Of a stretch of 64,000 nt of DNA, positions 33,601-43,619 are shown piece by piece. The position numbers were made by a program, and so were the translations under genes. Position 1 is the stretch's first letter, and the number at the start of each line of letters is the position of its first letter. Location: positions 87,367,106 through 87,431,105 of the forward strand of contig NW_023601433.1 of the NCBI RefSeq assembly GCF_014898055.3, given 5' to 3'. Origin of the DNA: Talpa occidentalis (Eukaryota; Chordata; Mammalia; Eulipotyphla; Talpidae). The notes under the pieces were generated by a model, which was not told the origin of the DNA, did not search any database, and saw only the letters and a list, made by a program, of their open reading frames with translations.

Positions 33601-36600
33601 TTTATGATCTCAGATTTCACAACAGTTTCTTAAATGTGAAACCAGAAGCACAAGCAACCAAAATAAAAACTGCTGCACTGGACTTCATTGAAACAAAACA
33701 ACTTCTGTGCATCAAAGGAGGCTACCAAGAAAACGAAAGGACAACCCCCAGAGTGGGAGATTTGTGTAAATACTATATCTGATAAGGGTCTTGTGTCCGA
33801 AATATATAAAAACTCTTACAGCCAAGAAAGAAATAGCCTAAGTCAAAAACGGTTAACAGGTTGAATGCACATCTCTCCAAAGAAGACAAATAAATGGCCA
33901 ATAAGCATAAAACATAAAAAGAAGTTGACTGTCACTAACCCTGAGGGAAACATATATCAAAACTGAGACACTTCACACCCACGAGGCGGTTAGGAAGGAA
34001 GGGTGGTGACGAGTGGCGGTGAGGATGCAGAGAAACTGCTGCTCTCGGACGCGGCTGGTGGGAACGTGACATGGGGCAGTCCCCTGGGGAAGAGTCTGGC
34101 AGTTCTTGAACAAGCGGAATGGAGAGTTACTTTGGGACCCAGACATTCCACTCCCAGGTGTACACCCCCAAAACCGAAAGCACAGGTGTGCACGGCAACT
34201 TGAACACGGAAATCCACAGCAGCATCAGTCACAGTGAAACACACCCACGGACTGAGAGATAAATGATACCCACCCAGGGGCCAGGAATCTGCCATAACAA
34301 GGAAAGAAGCTGCGATACAGGCCCCACGTGGATGGGCCTCGAGCGCGTGCCGGGAGCCGGACACCGAGGACCGTGTGCCGAGGGAGCCCGCTGGCGTGAA
34401 ATGTCCCAAATGGAGTCAGAGGCAGAACGGCCAAGGCAGAGTCAGAAAGTAGATGAAGGGTTGCTTGCGGATGGGGGAGTTAGAGAGTGACATCTTTTGG
34501 GGTGATGGAAACGCTCTAAATTGTGGTGGAGGTTTCACAACTCCATGAATATGCGAAAAACTGCCAAACCGTACACTTTAAATGTGTGAATTCTGTGGTA
34601 TGTGACTTCCATCTCAATAAAGCTGGTGAAAAACAGAACAAACAAAACCTGACCCTGCCTTGTGTGCGCACTCAGATTTAGAGGCAGTGGGAAGGGAACT
34701 GCCTGGACGGGGGGGGGGGGACACTTGGGGCACCCTGTGTCTCTCTGCCACTCACAAATGTCCTCCCAGGGCCCGAAAGCTCCGGTTTCTGCTGATGCAG
34801 AAAACCCCGAGGCTCAGGTGCTGTGACCTAAGCCAGCATCTGTTTCCATGGTGACGTGACGGCATCGCCAAGGCCATCTCCGGTCAGCTTCCTGAAGAGC
34901 AGGTGGCGCCGGGGCCCACACCGCAGCACGCACACGGAGCCCCAGGCACAAAGACGCCCTCCATCCTCACGGGCCAAGGGCAACCCCATTCCCTTCAGCA
35001 AACAAGACCCGGGTAGAGGCCACAGATGGGGTCAGAGCGGGGACATCTACCCTCTTGAAAGGAGCTCCTGGAATGTGGCCCCAACTCTGCAACAAACAGT
35101 GATCTCTTCCTGGACACTGTCTTACATGAGTTCTACTTCGCAGAGGCCGTGCTACGTGCTGCAGGGGCCTCCTCTTTCACTCACTGCAGTGAGAAAAAGC
35201 GCACTGCCGTGTGCACCCGATGCGCAGATGGGGAGGTGGGCACAGTGTGCCTTGGCCTAGGTGACTGGTCACTGAAGGGCAGCACTCAGGGCCCGCCCTG
35301 CTCACAGCATGAGCTCAAGGGAAACCCTCTGGCTGTTGCCAGATCTCCCCCAACCTGGGCAAGTCACTTCTTTCTGGTTTCAGTTTCTAGAACATGTGGG
35401 GACGGGGGCTTTGGTCTACCAAGCACAGTGGGCTGAAGGGCCTCCCCTACATTCGTGGCACCTGGAGCCTCAGACCATGAGCCTGTGTGGAAAGAGGGTC
35501 TCGGGGGTGTGATTAGGCTCACCCTGGGGCGGGATGGGCCATAACCCAACAGCTGCCGGCCTGAAGGAGAGAAAGCAGACGGGGCTCAGCCCCATGGAGC
35601 CGGAGGCTGAGGTGGGGGGAAGCGGCCAACAGCTGAGGAAGCCAAGGCCCCCCAGCACCTGAGACTCAGGAAGGACCTCCAGGGAGCCTGCAGGGGAGCG
35701 CGGCCCGGCCGCCCGCATCTTGGTGTCAGAACCTGGGCTCTCTGCTCCCACCCTCACAGCTGTGACTTCAGAGGAGGCAGGGGCTGGGTGGAAGAGGCAA
35801 CAGCCGTTTCTGCAGGTGGAGCCCGGCAGCCCTGCACCAGCTGTGCGTCCTCCGCCAGGCCCTTGACGTCTCTGAGCCTTGAGCTCTCATCTATACTGAG
35901 GACACCACCAACAGCTCTGTGGGGCTGGTGAGGGTTAAGGCACAGGTCAGGCTGGGGGCCCCGGGGTGTCCAGCATCACCAGTGGGGGTGGCAGGAGATA
36001 GAGGCCCCGGGTGCAAGGGCCAAGCTCCCCGTGGCAGGCACTGCGGTGCTCGCGCAGACGGAGCCGGGTAAGCACCGGCCCGCACGACTTGAATGTGGAT
36101 CCTGGTGACTACAGGGTGTGAACAAGTTTTACATCCCATTTAAACAGGTACCTACTTGCTTCCAAAAGAAACTAGTTACATTTAAAAATAAAAATGAGTA
36201 AGTGGATTCCGGTCCCAACTGTCACCAGTCACCTCCAGCCTGGGCACCTTCCTCAACTTTGGAGCTGGCATCTGAGGCTGGCCGCCGGCTCCCCTCTGGC
36301 CACGGCATCCAAGGGGGAGGGCCTCCCTGGCACAGCTGCGGGTCTCAGTCACACCACTAGCTCTTCTCTAATCTCCCCAGACTCTCTGCCCACACCGGAA
36401 GCCCCTGCCGTCCCTGCCGACCACGCCCGTAAGCAGCCTGCATTCCTCCCCGGGAGACGGCTGATCGGCAGGAGGACAGGCCTAGGAGGACAGGCCTAGG
36501 TCCCTGGATTCACACACCCAGGGCGAGGCTTGACCTGTGACCCCTGGCCACTTTGCCTGCAAGGGCTGGGTGGGGGTCCCCATACCCTCTCCCTGGGGCC

Positions 36601-39328
36601 AGAGGCTGCTTGGGAGGGGCCTGAGCCACCACCTCAGATGCAGAGAAAGCATAGACCCAATGAGGCTAGAACCCACCAAAACCTGGAGGGGCGCCTGGGA
36701 TGGTGGGTGGACAGAAGAGCAGCCTGCCCTAGCCTGGGGTACTGGACGAGGAAGAGGATGCCAAGACCAAGAGCTGTCCAGGGTCCTGGCCATGCAGCCT
36801 CTGCAGCCAGGGGCCAGCATTTGCTGGGATGGAAAGCTCTCTCTCTGCCAGGACAGTGGCTTTTGAAAAAGAAAAAACAAAACCTTTACAACACCGACAC
36901 TGAGCGCTGGCCAGGGGAGGGAGGCAGTGCTTTGAAGGGGCACCCACTCCATCTCACTCACAACCTCACCAGGAGGTGGCTCGACCAGGAGTCAGGGCCA
37001 CCAGAGGGACATGAACTAAGGTTTTGCTCTTCTTTCCATGAAGGGCAGCTGCCTTCCAGGAAGGACCAGCTGTCCCATGAGGCCCGGCTTGGAATGGATG
37101 AGCTCCTGGGCACTGGTCAAGGCCCCAGTCAACACCACCCCCAGCTTTGCTGCTCCGGCCTATGTGCAGGGCCAGACACCCATCTACCTCCCCCTGGACT
37201 CACCCCTGCAAGCCAGCCCTCCACTCAGGGTTCTGACAGCTGTGTTGGCCACATATGACAGACCACACACGCGAAGGCCCAGTGGTGGGCGTGATGCATG
37301 TCCCCACCAGCAAGACTGTCACACAGCGGGGAAAATGTGCTTGCCCATCAGCTCCATGTCCTGGCGGAAGGAGCCCCAGGAACGGGGGTCAGAAGCAGGT
37401 AGGACAAACGCCAGAGCTGGAGCAGAGGGTGCCTGGGGAGGCAGAGGGCGCAGTGGGATGGGAAGCATGCAAATGCCACGAGAGAGGGGCATCCTGCCAG
37501 CCCAGGGATGGGCAGAGTCCTGTAGAGGGCAATCGGGCTGATAGTGGGTGGCCCAGTGACAGAAAGGGCTCAGGTGAGCCCCAAATCCAAACTGGCTGAG
37601 CTTGCCTCTCCAGCCTCCACACTTCACAAACACTTCCCCCCAGAATGCTTCCAAACACCACCTCTCTCCCTGACCTAACATCTGCCTGCCACATCACCCC
37701 CACCTCTGAGGCTGACAGTGGGTGTCCTCAAACCTGCCAGCAAGTGCAGAGCCCTCAGGGCCGCAGGGCAGGCAGGGAGAGCGCTCCAGGGGCCGAGGCT
37801 CCAGGCAGCCTCCCTCTCTAGCCAGGCTGTGCGTGGCTGGCAGAAGGCAGAGCTGAACCCGAGGGCTCCCAGCAGAACTCCTCTGCCAGCTCCACGCTGC
37901 CCACACGCAGGCCAGGCCAGCCCAGACAGCACACTCACCCCAGGGCCCCTGCTACACTGGCAGAACTCCTGGAGGGGCACTGGCTCCTTCACAGGGGCCT
38001 ACAGGGCTTTTGTCACCTGGAGGCTTGGGCCTCCCCCCAGCTCCTGGTGAGGCCACAGGTAAGGGCAGCCCCTGTGCGGCCCAGGAGGCCTGGGAGGTGG
38101 CCTCGCGTGCTGGGGCATCCAGCTCGAGGAAGGGGCCGAGCCTGTGTCAAGCTCGCCCTCGGGCGCTATGGCCTCTCTAGGGTGGATGAGAACTGGGTGC
38201 GCACACATGTGTGCACGTACATGCGTGCAGGGGTGTGCATATGTGTGCTTACCTGTAGGGGAGGTGGAGCAGGGGGCTGGGGACAACAGTCTGCTGGCTC
38301 CTTCAAAAAGTTGAACCCCACTTCTGGGGGTAAACTGAGACGGGGGACTCAGACAGATACTCGCCTGCAGATGTCATCCCCAATGTGGACCCGCAGGTGA
38401 GCGGATGAGGGCGCAGTCAGCCCGGTACAAGGGAGCGCGGACCCACTGAAATCGGGCAAACCCCAGACTCAGACCACTGGGTGAAAAGGGCCGGACAAGA
38501 GGGACACGTGTGGTATCGTGTCACTTCCAGGAAACGTCCAGAGGCAGAGGCAGATGGGCGGTGGCCATGCGCGGGGGCGCAGAAGCCGGAGTGGGTACTG
38601 CCGCGTGTGGGGCCTGTCTGGGGTGATGAGGATGCTCCAGAGCCTGATTGAACCTGATCGATGCACTAAACGCCATTCAGTTCAGTTGCTCACTTTGAAA
38701 TGGTTACGTTTATGCGAATTTCACCTCAATCCAAACAACAACAAAACACTCAACAAAGGAGCGCAAACCCCCAGTGCAGACAGAGCTGCTTCCAGATTCT
38801 GGCACACGGGCAGCGGGTGCTGGGCGGGGCCGGGGGGGGATGGGGTGCTGGACGCAGGCCTCAAGCTGCCTATGCTGAGCCTCAGCGTGGTGGGGGTTGG
38901 CTGCAGGGACTCCCAGCACTCGGGGCGCTTCTTGGTGAGGGGCCCTGATAAGGAGCCGTGGGGATACACAGCACAGAACCCCAGCCCGGAGACAGTGCCT
39001 GCAAGGACACGGGGAATCACAGCGCCTGGGGAGGCGAGAGGCACGTCCATTCCCCCTCTGCTGCCCACTGCTCCCTTCGCCCAGGCCGGCAGGTTTTCTT
39101 CTACTTGGGGAAACGGACCTGCTCATGGCCGCTCTGGCTCCCTGCTGCCCGCCAGGCAGAAGTGCCCCTGGCCCAGCAGAGCACTCCAACCATACCCTCC
39201 CTTCCCCAAGAAGCTGGTCCTGATGCTCTGAGCTGAGTCTGCCTCCCCACCGCGCCCCTCCCAACAGAATGCCCTTCCCAGGGGGACCGGATTCAAGATT
39301 GTCACAAGGAAGCAGACGCGCGCGTGCG

Positions 39329-39360
<32 letters not shown>

Positions 39361-41174
39361 GTCACCCAGAAGGAGCTCAGGAAAGACCCAGAAGCTCAGG
39401 GCAGCGGAAACGAGCCCAGTGGGCAGTGAGCAGACCGAGCCGGCGCTTGGGCAGTGAGCTGCGGGGACAACTGGAGATGGTGTCCATGCGGCCACCAGCC
39501 CAGGGGACAGGGTCAGCTCCCAGAGCCCCTCCTCAAAGATGATGGGCAGGGCTGCCTGGAACTGGCACCCTAGGGAGACGGGGGATGTTTTACGTCAGTC
39601 AGAGTCACAAGGATTGACATTAAAGAAAGAAAAAACCCTCAAAATATGCTTCAAAAAAGCTCCGGAGACCCTAGAAGCCGCACGCCAGGCCCCGTGGACC
39701 CGGACGCCCGGCCTCGAACACAAGTGGGAGCTGCCCCAGGGCGGGGCATCCCGGCTTGTGGGGGGATCAAGAAGCCACAGGACCCGCAGCTACTCAGCTT
39801 GATCCTTGAGGGTAGAGCGGTTTCCCGAGCGCACTCAGAGCCGGGGCTGCTGGAAGCTCCCCGCTCTTCAGGAGTAATTACAGGGTAAGTGGTTCAAGAG
39901 GGAGTCGAGTGGCGCTTTGGAAGGTGCTCGGAGCAAACAGCCCAGGAGAGGCTGGGCTCGCCTTCTGTTCTCTTCCCAGCCAAGCCCCTGCCGCAGGGAG
40001 GGGGTTTCAATTCTCCCACCTCGCTGAGCCCCTCCCAGAAGGGGGTGGGGTGGGGCGGGTCCGGGCTCCATGGGGAGCAAGGAACTAACTCCTAGCCCCA
40101 GCTGAAGGGTGGGAGCCCCTTGAGCAAACCCAGTGTGAAGATGGAGGCCCAGGCAGCCAGGTGGGGCGTGCCTGGGCCAGCCCAGAGGGGCAGGGAGGCC
40201 GGGGCAGGCTCGTCCTCCATCTTCCAGCAGAGACAGCTGCCGACAGGCAAAGGGCTGGGTGCCCGCAGGGGCAAGAAGCCGCCAGGGAAGCGGGAGGGGC
40301 TCAGGAGCAGGGCCCCAGCAGGCGCGCCGCGGTCACGTCTGGGCCTGGGTTCTGGGGACCCAGGGGCTCCAACTCCATGCTTCAAGGGAGTCGGACACCG
40401 AGCAGGGGGGCCGGCAATGTCCGGGGGGTGGGGGTGTTCTCTGGCCTGTCACCTCAAACTCGCGTCTAACTCTGTGAACGAGTCGCATGGCTGACACAGC
40501 AATTCCACGGGCAGCTCGGGGCAGCTCGGACGGGCACGCGAGCCAGCCTGTGCACCCTGGGCTAGTCCCAGACTCCGCCGCCTCCCACCCTCTTGCCCGG
40601 CTGATGGGGGTGCTGTGGACTAAATGCTTGTTTCCCCCCCAAACTGAAGCCCTAACCCCAATGATGAAAGGTCGGGCCCTCAGGGGTGATCAGGTCATGG
40701 GGTCAGGGGGCTTCACAACAAGATCAGTGCCCTTTCCCAAAGACACCCCAGAGAGCCCCTGGCACCCCCCACATGAGGACACTGACAAGGTGTCCCTTGG
40801 CGGCCGCCGCACGCGGGAAGAGGCCAAGCAGGGACCCAAATCCACAGGCACCTTGATCTTGGACGTCTGGGCTGGAGAACTGTGAGAAATAAAAGCTGTT
40901 GTTTAAGCTGCCCCATCTGGGCATTTTGTCACGGTAGCCTGAGCTGATTAAACATGAGGACATGTCTGGAGCAGCGTGAAATGCCGAGAGTGGCGGGACT
41001 GCGGGCGCCGTGAACAGCGTGCGGGAGAGGCAGGGCCACTGCCGTCGCGGGCTGAGGGTCAGACACCCCGGGGGCCCTCTGGGCACCGCCACCCACCTGT
41101 ATCATGTAGAGCTGGGCAATGCGGTACTCCTCCACGGTCATCGGCAGAGGGATCCGGTACTCCTTCACGATCAT
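12960..41174 (-). CDS. PITPNM2: PITPNM2 (Nir3, RdgB-alpha2): membrane-associated phosphatidylinositol transfer protein 2, 25 coding exons
   Basis: The ATG at 41,174 begins [20 protein letters not shown], and the stop is at 12,960. Twenty-five GT-AG exons with matching phases total 4,149 nt (1,382 aa including two cassette exons). Domain order is PITP (1 to about 255), acidic linker with an FFAT motif (345-351), DDHD (about 690-900) and LNS2 (about 1,120-1,250), then a basic tail ending TAAGPK-like residues. The family moves phosphatidylinositol and phosphatidic acid between plasma membrane and ER at contact sites during phospholipase C signalling, docking on VAP proteins through FFAT. Exon positions are given in the block entries below. 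Upstream 5' UTR exons and the promoter lie beyond 64,000 or are not recognisable. PITPNM1 and PITPNM3 are the paralogues. The exact residue matches I remember ([29 protein letters not shown]) and synteny make it PITPNM2. Confidence 0.96.
16494..16655 (-). CDS. PITPNM2: PITPNM2 cassette exon 17 (162 nt, phase-symmetric)
   Basis: The exon encodes [20 protein letters not shown], then a Pro/Ser/Arg-rich segment ending FPDMDIRE before the donor gtaccc. It links exon 16 (SSIAQ) to exon 18 ([20 protein letters not shown]). Phases match at both ends, so leaving it out removes 54 aa with no frame change. SVRRLS resembles a basophilic-kinase site. I remember a homologous segment in the long human form, but here only splice sites, frame and similarity show it. 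Confidence 0.78.
17302..19198 (-). CDS. PITPNM2: PITPNM2 coding exons 14-16: DDHD core, cassette exon and Ser-rich linker
   Basis: Exons are 19028-19198, 18477-18626 (separate entry) and 17302-17466. Exon 14 carries the DDHD histidine/aspartate segment [19 protein letters not shown] (about 739-757). Exon 16 is a Ser/Thr-rich linker ([19 protein letters not shown]). Exon 14 joins exon 16 in frame with or without exon 15. Confidence 0.93.
18477..18626 (-). CDS. PITPNM2: PITPNM2 cassette exon 15 (150 nt, phase-symmetric)
   Basis: A pyrimidine-rich acceptor (ctgtctgcttccag) opens a frame reading [20 protein letters not shown] and ending [10 protein letters not shown]. The donor is t|gtgtgt, weaker than usual. 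Entry and exit phases are identical, so skipping removes exactly 50 aa inside or after the DDHD domain. I recall closely related residues in human PITPNM2, which supports it as real. Whether it is optional here is inference from the phase and the weak donor. Confidence 0.8.
20222..22336 (-). CDS. PITPNM2: PITPNM2 coding exons 9-13: central alpha/beta-hydrolase-like region and start of DDHD
   Basis: Exons are 22089-22336, 21552-21741, 21328-21447, 20812-21029 and 20222-20400. Residues 410-491 hold a hydrophobic strand ([18 protein letters not shown]), and 556-565 hold a glycine turn ([10 protein letters not shown]) like a hydrolase elbow but with Asp-Cys in place of a nucleophilic Ser. A low-complexity Ser/Gly linker follows, then the DDHD start ([17 protein letters not shown], about 697-713). 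The lack of a nucleophile fits a lipid-binding rather than lipase role; that last point is inference from the motif. Confidence 0.94.
23940..24097 (+). repeat. Intronic duplicated unit, copy A
   Basis: Blocks shared with copy B, in the same order and orientation: gcagctctggagagcc, then ataaagcc, gggagagga/ggggagagga, tttgggggt, and ctttggatggcagcgcccc. The total is about 160 bp with scattered substitutions and short indels. Confidence 0.7.
24384..24546 (+). repeat. Intronic duplicated unit, copy B
   Basis: Same ordered blocks as copy A, about 445 bp downstream, in direct orientation. Flanks of the two copies do not align by eye, so the repeated unit ends near these positions. I do not recognise a named repeat family. 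Confidence 0.7.
25068..28958 (-). CDS. PITPNM2: PITPNM2 coding exons 4-8: end of PITP domain, linker and FFAT motif
   Basis: Exons are 28731-28958, 26671-26982, 26065-26160, 25316-25420 and 25068-25138. Exon 4 ends the PITP fold ([20 protein letters not shown]). Exon 5 carries the C-terminal PITP helix ([19 protein letters not shown]) and a Ser-rich linker. Exons 6 and 7 encode an acidic run [26 protein letters not shown] (345-351) is a near-perfect FFAT core, which binds the MSP domain of VAPA/VAPB on the ER. The codon for its last Glu is split by the intron between exons 6 and 7. Exon 8 ends [10 protein letters not shown]. Confidence 0.94.
27230..27480 (+). repeat. Weak L1 3' UTR-like fragment in PITPNM2 intron 4
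   Basis: An A/T-rich stretch ends with 'ggtggtggaatgttctagaa', resembling the ggtgatggaaatgttctaaa block of L1 3' ends. Highly diverged; the intron 26,983-28,730 holds nothing else I recognise. Confidence 0.4.
29940..30330 (+). repeat. Old LTR-like (MaLR-type) repeat, copy 1
   Basis: The stretch has the order 'caaactcatatgctagagtc', 'cctgacccccacctctc', 'gagacagggtcttcaacaaa', 'gaggtcactgggatgg' and, at its end, 'ttgaccttggacttctggcc'. The same order recurs at 40,605-40,950 and 63,440-63,870. Family name uncertain. It occupies the middle of the intron 28,959-30,955, which otherwise shows no gene. Confidence 0.55.
30956..41174 (-). CDS. PITPNM2: PITPNM2 coding exons 1-3: first part of the PITP domain
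   Basis: Exons in transcript order are 41097-41174, 31288-31502 and 30956-31077. They encode residues 1 to about 138. The lipid-headgroup signature [11 protein letters not shown] is present with Thr59 and Lys61, at the numbering known for phosphoinositide binding in PITP-alpha. The conserved [11 protein letters not shown] and [19 protein letters not shown] follow. The intron between exons 1 and 2 is 9.6 kb and repeat-rich. Exon 1 probably extends to about 41,222, where a ctcctag acceptor precedes 48 nt of 5' UTR; that edge is inferred. Confidence 0.93.
32166..32436 (-). repeat. Lineage-specific tRNA-derived SINE, copy 1
   Basis: Reverse-oriented copy: it ends at right with the head ccaccagggaggccc, and its left side is the a/t-rich tail (ttattttatttatttatg). 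Internal blocks gagaggtctgctgcgccatg and gaggggagcagcagagagac match the forward copies at 44,384, 45,154, 45,637 and 57,013. Confidence 0.85.
32745..34650 (+). repeat. LINE-1, 3' portion (ORF2 remnant and 3' UTR)
   Basis: Beginning near 32,780 the sequence follows the reverse transcriptase part of L1 ORF2 (residual [19 protein letters not shown], where the catalytic ADD is preserved). It continues through the C-terminal part and ends in a typical L1 3' UTR (gtacactttaaatgtgtgaa, ctcaataaagctggtgaaaa). Many stops and indels break the frame, so it is dead. It is 5'-truncated, about 1.9 kb, on the plus strand and antisense to PITPNM2. Confidence 0.88.
38500..38760 (+). repeat. LINE-1 3' UTR fragment
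   Basis: The order is acgtccagaggcagaggcag, ggggtgatgaggatgctcca, tttgaaatggttacgtttat, then atttcacctcaatccaaaca. This is the usual L1 3' terminus ending in an A-rich tail. Confidence 0.7.
39316..39360. repeat. (CG/CA)n microsatellite
   Basis: Starts cgcgcgtgcgcacg and continues as an uninterrupted CA run of about 14 repeats. Confidence 0.9.
40605..40950 (+). repeat. Old LTR-like (MaLR-type) repeat, copy 2
   Basis: Starts gtggactaaatgcttgtttc and ends with the block ggagaactgtgagaaataaa, agctgttgtttaagctgccc, tttgtcacggtagcctgagc. The terminal block ends 147 nt left of the PITPNM2 ATG exon, just inside the following intron. Same family as the copies at 29,940 and 63,440. Confidence 0.6.
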
Positions 41175-41222
41175 CTTGGAGTCCGAGCCTTCCCGTCGAT
41201 GGGGAACTGCACCTTGGAACGT
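41175..41222 (-). other. PITPNM2: PITPNM2 5' UTR part of the first coding exon
   Basis: Minus-strand tctcctag at 41,223-41,230 is the best acceptor upstream of the ATG, giving 48 nt of leader. A second AG (after aaggtgcag) is possible but has a poor pyrimidine tract. Confidence 0.5.
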
Positions 41223-42944
41223 CTAGGAGAGGCTCCTTAAACCACCATGCCAAAGTTCACCAAGGACCCCTGGGGAGAGAGAAGCCGGGAGTCACTTTCT
41301 GCAAAGGCTGGTGGGGTGCAACAGCTCACAGCTGGGGCCCCAGGCAGGAAGCCCCGCGCCGACACCCCGGGAGCTCCCTCACCTCCCAGCGTCCACCTTC
41401 CTGGTTGCCAAGCAATCTTGTGGAGGACGCAGGAGAACTGCTCAACAGCCACAGGGAAATAAAGGCCCCTGCCCTGCCAGCCAGCCGGCACGGGAGCGGG
41501 TCGCGGGAGCGGGTCGTGAGCCCGAGACGCAAGAGCACAGGCTCCAGTTGCACCTGCGGCTCACCGCCCCAAGCCAGCGACTGCAGGGAGGCAGTGGCTG
41601 GTGATGAGAAAGCAGGCCGAGCCCAAAGAGGATTCTAGTTCAGTCCAGCACTAGCTGTTCCCGATGCAGACCAATGCTGACCCCAGGTCAGGTCTTGGAG
41701 GTGGGAGAGGTAAGTGGTGGCTGCCCACGCAGGGGAGGGGGGATGCATAAAGCGATTTAAAATAAGCGCACAGTTCACCCACGCAGCCTCATGGAAGAGG
41801 CTATTTGATGAAGATTTGCACCTAAGGCAATCAAATTAACAAAACAACACAACACATAAGCTGTGCCTGAAGGAGGCCACAGAGTCAGGCTCTAGTAAAG
41901 AACCCCACCCTCAAGCCTGGCCCTGGGTGATGGGGCCGTGATGTCAATGTATTTGGCATCACCCCCAGAGTTACTGGAAGCTGAGTGAAGTCTTCCAAAA
42001 TGGGCAGTGGCAGATTTAGAAAGACGGCTGGAGGGACAGCAGAGTGACCAGGGGCAGGATGCCACGACAGGGTGTCCCCCACACCAGAGCCAGGGTGCCA
42101 CTGTACAGGCCAAGCAGCACCGCACTGGGGTATCACTGAGTACCTAAGAAGGTTCTGGCAAGTGTTCATTCCAGACTCGAGACAATCAGAAATGGGGCCA
42201 GAAGAAATTCTTAATAAACACCTGGGGGGATGAGACAGAGAGCAGGGATGGTGCCTATATGGGTCAGAGGCCCCTGTGGGGTGTCCCAGGAAAGGGGGCT
42301 GGCACACCGAAGCTCCCAGCAGCCCGGGACGGGGCCATTCCCCGCAACCCAGCTGCACAGGAACTCAGGTTAGTTTGCTGGCTTCCGGGTCAGCTCTGTC
42401 ACCCACCTGGCAAGGCGTGACCACAAGAACAAGCCTCAATCTGCATTTCCACTCGGAAACAAACACTGTCCATCAAGCAGCCCCAGGGAAAGGCTGACAG
42501 CTTCCCACGCCCACAAGCCTTTGGGGTGGAGATGGGGAGACCGACATGAGTGGTCTTTCGGTGCCAGGCACTGGGTGTTGCCCTCCAAGGAGATCAGGCT
42601 GCCAGGCCAGCAGTGTCTCACCTGGTCCCATACGAGCATTTGCTTTAGTTAAGAAAGGAAGTCAGGCTGTTTCTTTCGAGCCACACCACTCTATCCTGAC
42701 TTCCGGTTGAGGGTAGTAGGCGGGAGCATAACCCTAACCCTAGCCCAATACAAACCCACTGAAGATAAAGCCACTGTGGCTGATGAAAAGAGGATATCAC
42801 CACTTCCCCAAGACACAACGGAGAAGGGAGCCTGCCGGGACCCGCAACACCCCCCACCCCGCCACCCCAGTCCCCTGTCAATTCCCACCAGTCAGAGGAT
42901 GAAAGCAAGAGCTGTGGATGCCTGGGGAGAAGAGATGTAGCTTC

Positions 42945-43370
42945 ATGACTTTTTCACTTTTTGTTGGAGTCTCACATGTTACCAAAAAATGTGCATCTCG
43001 TAAGTTGGATGCATTTTCACATAGGCAGCTCACCCATGCGACCAGCAAGAAACAGAAAAGAGCAGGAAACAGAAAAGCCACAAAGTGGGGTCCCCCTGGT
43101 GGCCCTTCCAGTCACATCCCCCCAAGGAGGGGCAACCCTGTCCTCTCTTTTTCTGTTTTCACACTTTATATTAGGTTGAAACCCATGAACTGCCAATCCC
43201 CAACTGTCTGCGACCTGCAGACAAGGCAATTTCTTATGGAATCATACGTTCTTTTGCTTCCGGCTTCTTTGGTCAGCATTATGTTCCTCGGACTCATCCC
43301 AGCTGCTGCAGGTAATTGTGGATTGTTCATTCTGATTACTGTTCATTATTTCATTGGGAGAAGGTACTGA
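42945..43370 (+). repeat. Interspersed LINE-like fragment
   Basis: The order ttatggaatcatacgttctt, gcttctttggtcagcattat, then 'ctcatcccagctgctgcagg' resembles a frequent L1-associated mammalian repeat. Exact family uncertain. Confidence 0.45.
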
Positions 43371-43619
43371 CCCCAGTCCATGCGCATTTAGGTGAGTCCG
43401 AGCTCGGGGCCAATGGAACTAGCGCTGCCGTGTGCCACATAGGACCCGCAGAGACAGGAGCTTACACTGTGCAATGGAAGAGGGGTGAGAGCCGGGGAAG
43501 CATCACCCAACCCGCCATTTCTAAGACAGATGCCGGGAGTAGAGTGGGTCTTGGGAGGGAGGAGCGACTAGGGGTTAGCCATAATAGAGAGTAAATGACC
43601 TGAGGACTTTGGCTTTGAG

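Larger units (their letters stand above)
31503..41096 (-). other. PITPNM2 intron 1 of the coding region (9.6 kb)
   Basis: It is mostly repeats: the SINE at 32,166, the L1 at 32,745-34,650, MIR pieces near 35,330-35,480 and 35,830-35,945, an L1 3' end at about 38,500-38,760, a CA microsatellite at 39,316, and an LTR-like copy at 40,605-40,950. A 14-15 bp direct duplication (ggacaggcctagg) sits near 36,477-36,500. I see no additional coding exon; open frames here lack splice context or similarity. Confidence 0.65.
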